Source of the DNA: Madurella fahalii | Taxonomy: Eukaryota; Ascomycota; Sordariomycetes; Sordariales | Length of the DNA: 64,000 nt | Assembly: GCA_029876055.1 (NCBI GenBank) | Contig: CM056875.1 | Span: 4,613,001-4,677,000, forward strand | Reading direction: 5' to 3' | Shown here: in pieces, positions 61,921 through 64,000 of the stretch | Layout: each line of letters starts with the position of its first letter | Numbering within the stretch: the first letter of the stretch is position 1 | Made by a program: the position numbers and the translations under genes | Notes under the pieces: model-generated | Databases searched by the model: none | Told to the model about the DNA's origin: nothing | What the model saw: only the letters and a program-made list of their open reading frames with translations

Positions 61921-64000
61921 CTACCTAGCATTGTTCTGTGCCCGGAACGAAGGCGACATCCCCGGGTTGCCAAACGGACTTGGTGACCGTACGGAACCTA
62001 CGTCGTTGTATCTCGGGGGGCTACGCGGCCCGTCGACGGGGAACAGCGGCATCACCGGGTCCGCTGGAGTCCGTGGCCGGCTACCATAGCCGGAAACCGA
62101 GGTGCCGCCCGAGGGCATAGCAAGACGCTCCGTCTGGCGGCGCAGCGAGTCGGATGTTATCGACTCGGCATCGTCGTCGAGATCCAGGCCGCCCTTGAAC
62201 CCGGATTTGTCACCGCGCGCGGTGGCGGCAAGGGCGTCCAGCTCCGTCGTCGTCGTGAGATGCGTCTGCGACTTCATGAACGAGGTTCTGTCGTCGGCCA
62301 TGAACTGGTAGCGGCCATCCGGGTTGTCGCGGAAGAAGACAATCACGGTGGTGACAATGAGCATGAGCAACAACACCAGAGCAAACGAGGCGTTGGCGAT
62401 CCAGAGGACGACACCGACAACACCAGTGACGAGCGGCGGCTGGTTGAAGACCTCGGTGAAGATCATGAGGAAGATGGAGTTGACAAAGTTCATGGCGCAG
62501 ATGGCGATGTTGAACGAGTTGGTCTTCTTGTCCATCCACGGGCGCAGCACACTGGCAGCGATCAGGGCGGCAGCTTCTATCAGGATGAAGCCGATGGCCT
62601 GCACAGTCCCGTTTCCTTGGCTAAAGGCAACAAACATGGCCTTGACCAGGGTGTAGCCCAGGACCGGGACGATAAAGTAATAGGCAGAGGCGCGGAACTG
62701 GACATAGAGGAAACCCCACTTGTTCAGGGCCTGGGGATCCGAGAAGAGGATGTAGGCAGGGTTCTGGTGCATGGTAACGGAGCGGCGCGCAATCCTGATG
62801 ACCTTGGACGCGGCCCATCCTAGCGTGATGGTCATGCCAAAGAGGAAGAAGATGGCCAGGACGACCAGGGCGGGCGAGTCGTTTTGGGTAAACTCCCACA
62901 GGCAAAGGATGGTCATCTGGGGGAATCCGATCAGGGTCAGTCGGAACAGAATGCCCTTGAGAACCGTGAGCCAGCCGTTGCGGAACTCGAGGAATCTGTC
63001 GTTGGGCATCCACTTCTTCTTCACCGCCGTCTCGCAGAAGCCCTTGAAACCAGCCACGCAAATCGTGGTGAGGATTACGAGGAGGCAGAAGAAGATGAGG
63101 CCCGTCATGAAGAGGTTCGTCGTCTCAATGCCGGCGCGGAACGCCACACGCTGGATGCCGAACACGATGTAGCTCCCGGAGCTTGTTTGGATGTTGGCGC
63201 GCTTGAACAAATCGCGCTTCATCACGTTTGAAATGGGTTCGACGATGCGGGTGGGCATCATGGCGAGAGAGCGACGCGCCAGGCCTACACTGGCGTCGGC
63301 AAACTCAATGGCACGCTTCTCAACCTGAACCGAGACGGTCGTGAGGGAGTCGAAAATGGTCGACGGGTTGCCGCCGGTGGCGCGCTGGTACCAAGTGACG
63401 ATATCCTGCATGAACTCGAGGCGGATGATGCCCATGCTCCACTGGAAATCCTGAGTCCACGACATGACAACGGGCGGGAGAGGGACCGCGGTGAGGCCCA
63501 GCATGGCCTGGGCCTGGAAGTAACCAAAGAGCGAGAGCGCGTTCGCAGCGACGTGCGCGGCCGCGTTCTGGTGGCCCAGACCCGACACAATCGCCGAAGA
63601 CACCAAGGCCAGGCCGGCAACGATGGCCGTGGCCCACTTGACGCCAAGAAGATCCACAGTCTTGCCGTTGGAAATGTCGGCTTCGACACAGGCCACGCTC
63701 GTGCCCGCTTCGGGCCCGTCCGTCCTGTTGATGAAGACCCTGACGGTGGCGTCCAGATCGGGGAAGTTGTACGCGATGGAAGGGATCTGGCTGATGGCGT
63801 CTGCTCCGACGACCAGGTTGAAGTTGAGCGGAATCTTGCCGGCCGTCATGGGACACAGGCCGGCCAGGCCGGCGTCACACGGGCTCACCGTCCTCCTAAT
63901 GAATTCGTGTCCGTACGCCGAGATCATGACATCGAAGATGACGTTGCCCTCGACCGACGAGACGGCAACAATGTCGACGTTGGCTGTGTTGTTGTTTGGT
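61921..64000 (-). CDS. Flc/TRP-like ion channel or flavin carrier protein (5' end missing)
   Basis: The last 690 or so codons of a gene that continues past the right edge; the start is not in the window. The visible part begins in the ML-like lumenal domain (DIVAVSSVEGNVIFDVMISA, then SPCDAGLAGLCPM with paired cysteines). It continues with about nine membrane helices, from VKWATAIVAGLALVSSAIV near 63600 to ASFALVLLLMLIVTTVIVFF near 62350, and ends with a serine/proline-rich cytosolic tail (SRPRTPADPVMPLF, then SPSPFGNPGMS). This is the TRP-like/Flc family, including yeast Flc1-3 and Neurospora and Aspergillus relatives. They are implicated in FAD transport into the ER, calcium balance and wall integrity, and the family is fungal. 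No intron is seen in the visible part. Confidence 0.92.
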   Translation of the reverse strand, partial: PNNNTANVDIVAVSSVEGNVIFDVMISAYGHEFIRRTVSPCDAGLAGLCPMTAGKIPLNFNLVVGADAISQIPSIAYNFPDLDATVRVFINRTDGPEAGTSVACVEADISNGKTVDLLGVKWATAIVAGLALVSSAIVSGLGHQNAAAHVAANALSLFGYFQAQAMLGLTAVPLPPVVMSWTQDFQWSMGIIRLEFMQDIVTWYQRATGGNPSTIFDSLTTVSVQVEKRAIEFADASVGLARRSLAMMPTRIVEPISNVMKRDLFKRANIQTSSGSYIVFGIQRVAFRAGIETTNLFMTGLIFFCLLVILTTICVAGFKGFCETAVKKKWMPNDRFLEFRNGWLTVLKGILFRLTLIGFPQMTILCLWEFTQNDSPALVVLAIFFLFGMTITLGWAASKVIRIARRSVTMHQNPAYILFSDPQALNKWGFLYVQFRASAYYFIVPVLGYTLVKAMFVAFSQGNGTVQAIGFILIEAAALIAASVLRPWMDKKTNSFNIAICAMNFVNSIFLMIFTEVFNQPPLVTGVVGVVLWIANASFALVLLLMLIVTTVIVFFRDNPDGRYQFMADDRTSFMKSQTHLTTTTELDALAATARGDKSGFKGGLDLDDDAESITSDSLRRQTERLAMPSGGTSVSGYGSRPRTPADPVMPLFPVDGPRSPPRYNDVGSVRSPSPFGNPGMSPSFRAQNNAR

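Noticed and set aside
1..64000. CRISPR array, phage, plasmid, toxin-antitoxin or secondary-metabolite cluster
   Set aside because: No repeat-spacer structure and no polyketide, peptide synthetase, terpene or phage genes; all recognised genes are ordinary ascomycete nuclear genes.

Overview
The window is nuclear DNA from a filamentous ascomycete, most likely a sordariomycete of the order Sordariales and possibly Chaetomiaceae (inference). Supporting signs are short GT-AG introns of about 55-100 nt with CTAAC/CTGAC-type branch sites, GC-rich coding sequence, long serine/proline-rich disordered proteins, and ascomycete-specific families such as EsdC, WetA and PalI. There are no operons, plasmid or phage genes, rRNA or CRISPR arrays, and I saw no intact transposon.

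Layout: 1-4.7 kb is mostly non-coding, with one doubtful 81-residue gene, a tetratricopeptide relic and a tRNA-like relic. From 4.8 to 16 kb come a small cytochrome b5 (-), a secreted PI-PLC-fold protein (-), a SUR7-like membrane protein (+), EsdC (-), an HD-domain hydrolase (+) and a mucin-like surface protein (-). A tRNA-Pro(AGG) gene with a 15-nt intron lies at 17.4-17.5 kb (-). From 19.7 to 33.1 kb come a 1127-residue disordered protein (+), U1-C (-) and Erv25 (+) back to back, the SDH assembly factor 2 (+), the kinetochore protein Dsn1/Mis13 (-) with a break in its reading frame, and an AtfA-type bZIP factor (-).

After a gene-poor 3.5 kb come a GST-fold protein (-), an FHA/forkhead factor related to Fhl1 (-), a four-helix membrane protein with a long disordered N-terminus (+), a MOT1-type molybdate transporter (-), a PalI/Rim9-like protein (-) and a conserved two-exon protein of unknown function (-). 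The last part holds a disordered protein (+), the conidiation regulator WetA (+), and the 3' part of a Flc/TRP-like channel gene (-) that runs off the right edge.

The genes are independent transcription units. Several concern development and environmental response (EsdC, WetA, AtfA, PalI, Fhl1-like) and others are housekeeping (U1-C, Erv25, SDHAF2, Dsn1). I found no convincing undescribed multi-gene system. The points most worth checking are the Dsn1 frame break, the unnamed two-exon gene, the repeated basic motif in the 1127-residue protein, the upstream reading frame overlapping the wetA start, and a foldback element downstream of wetA. All exon limits were read by eye from splice signals and frame continuity.
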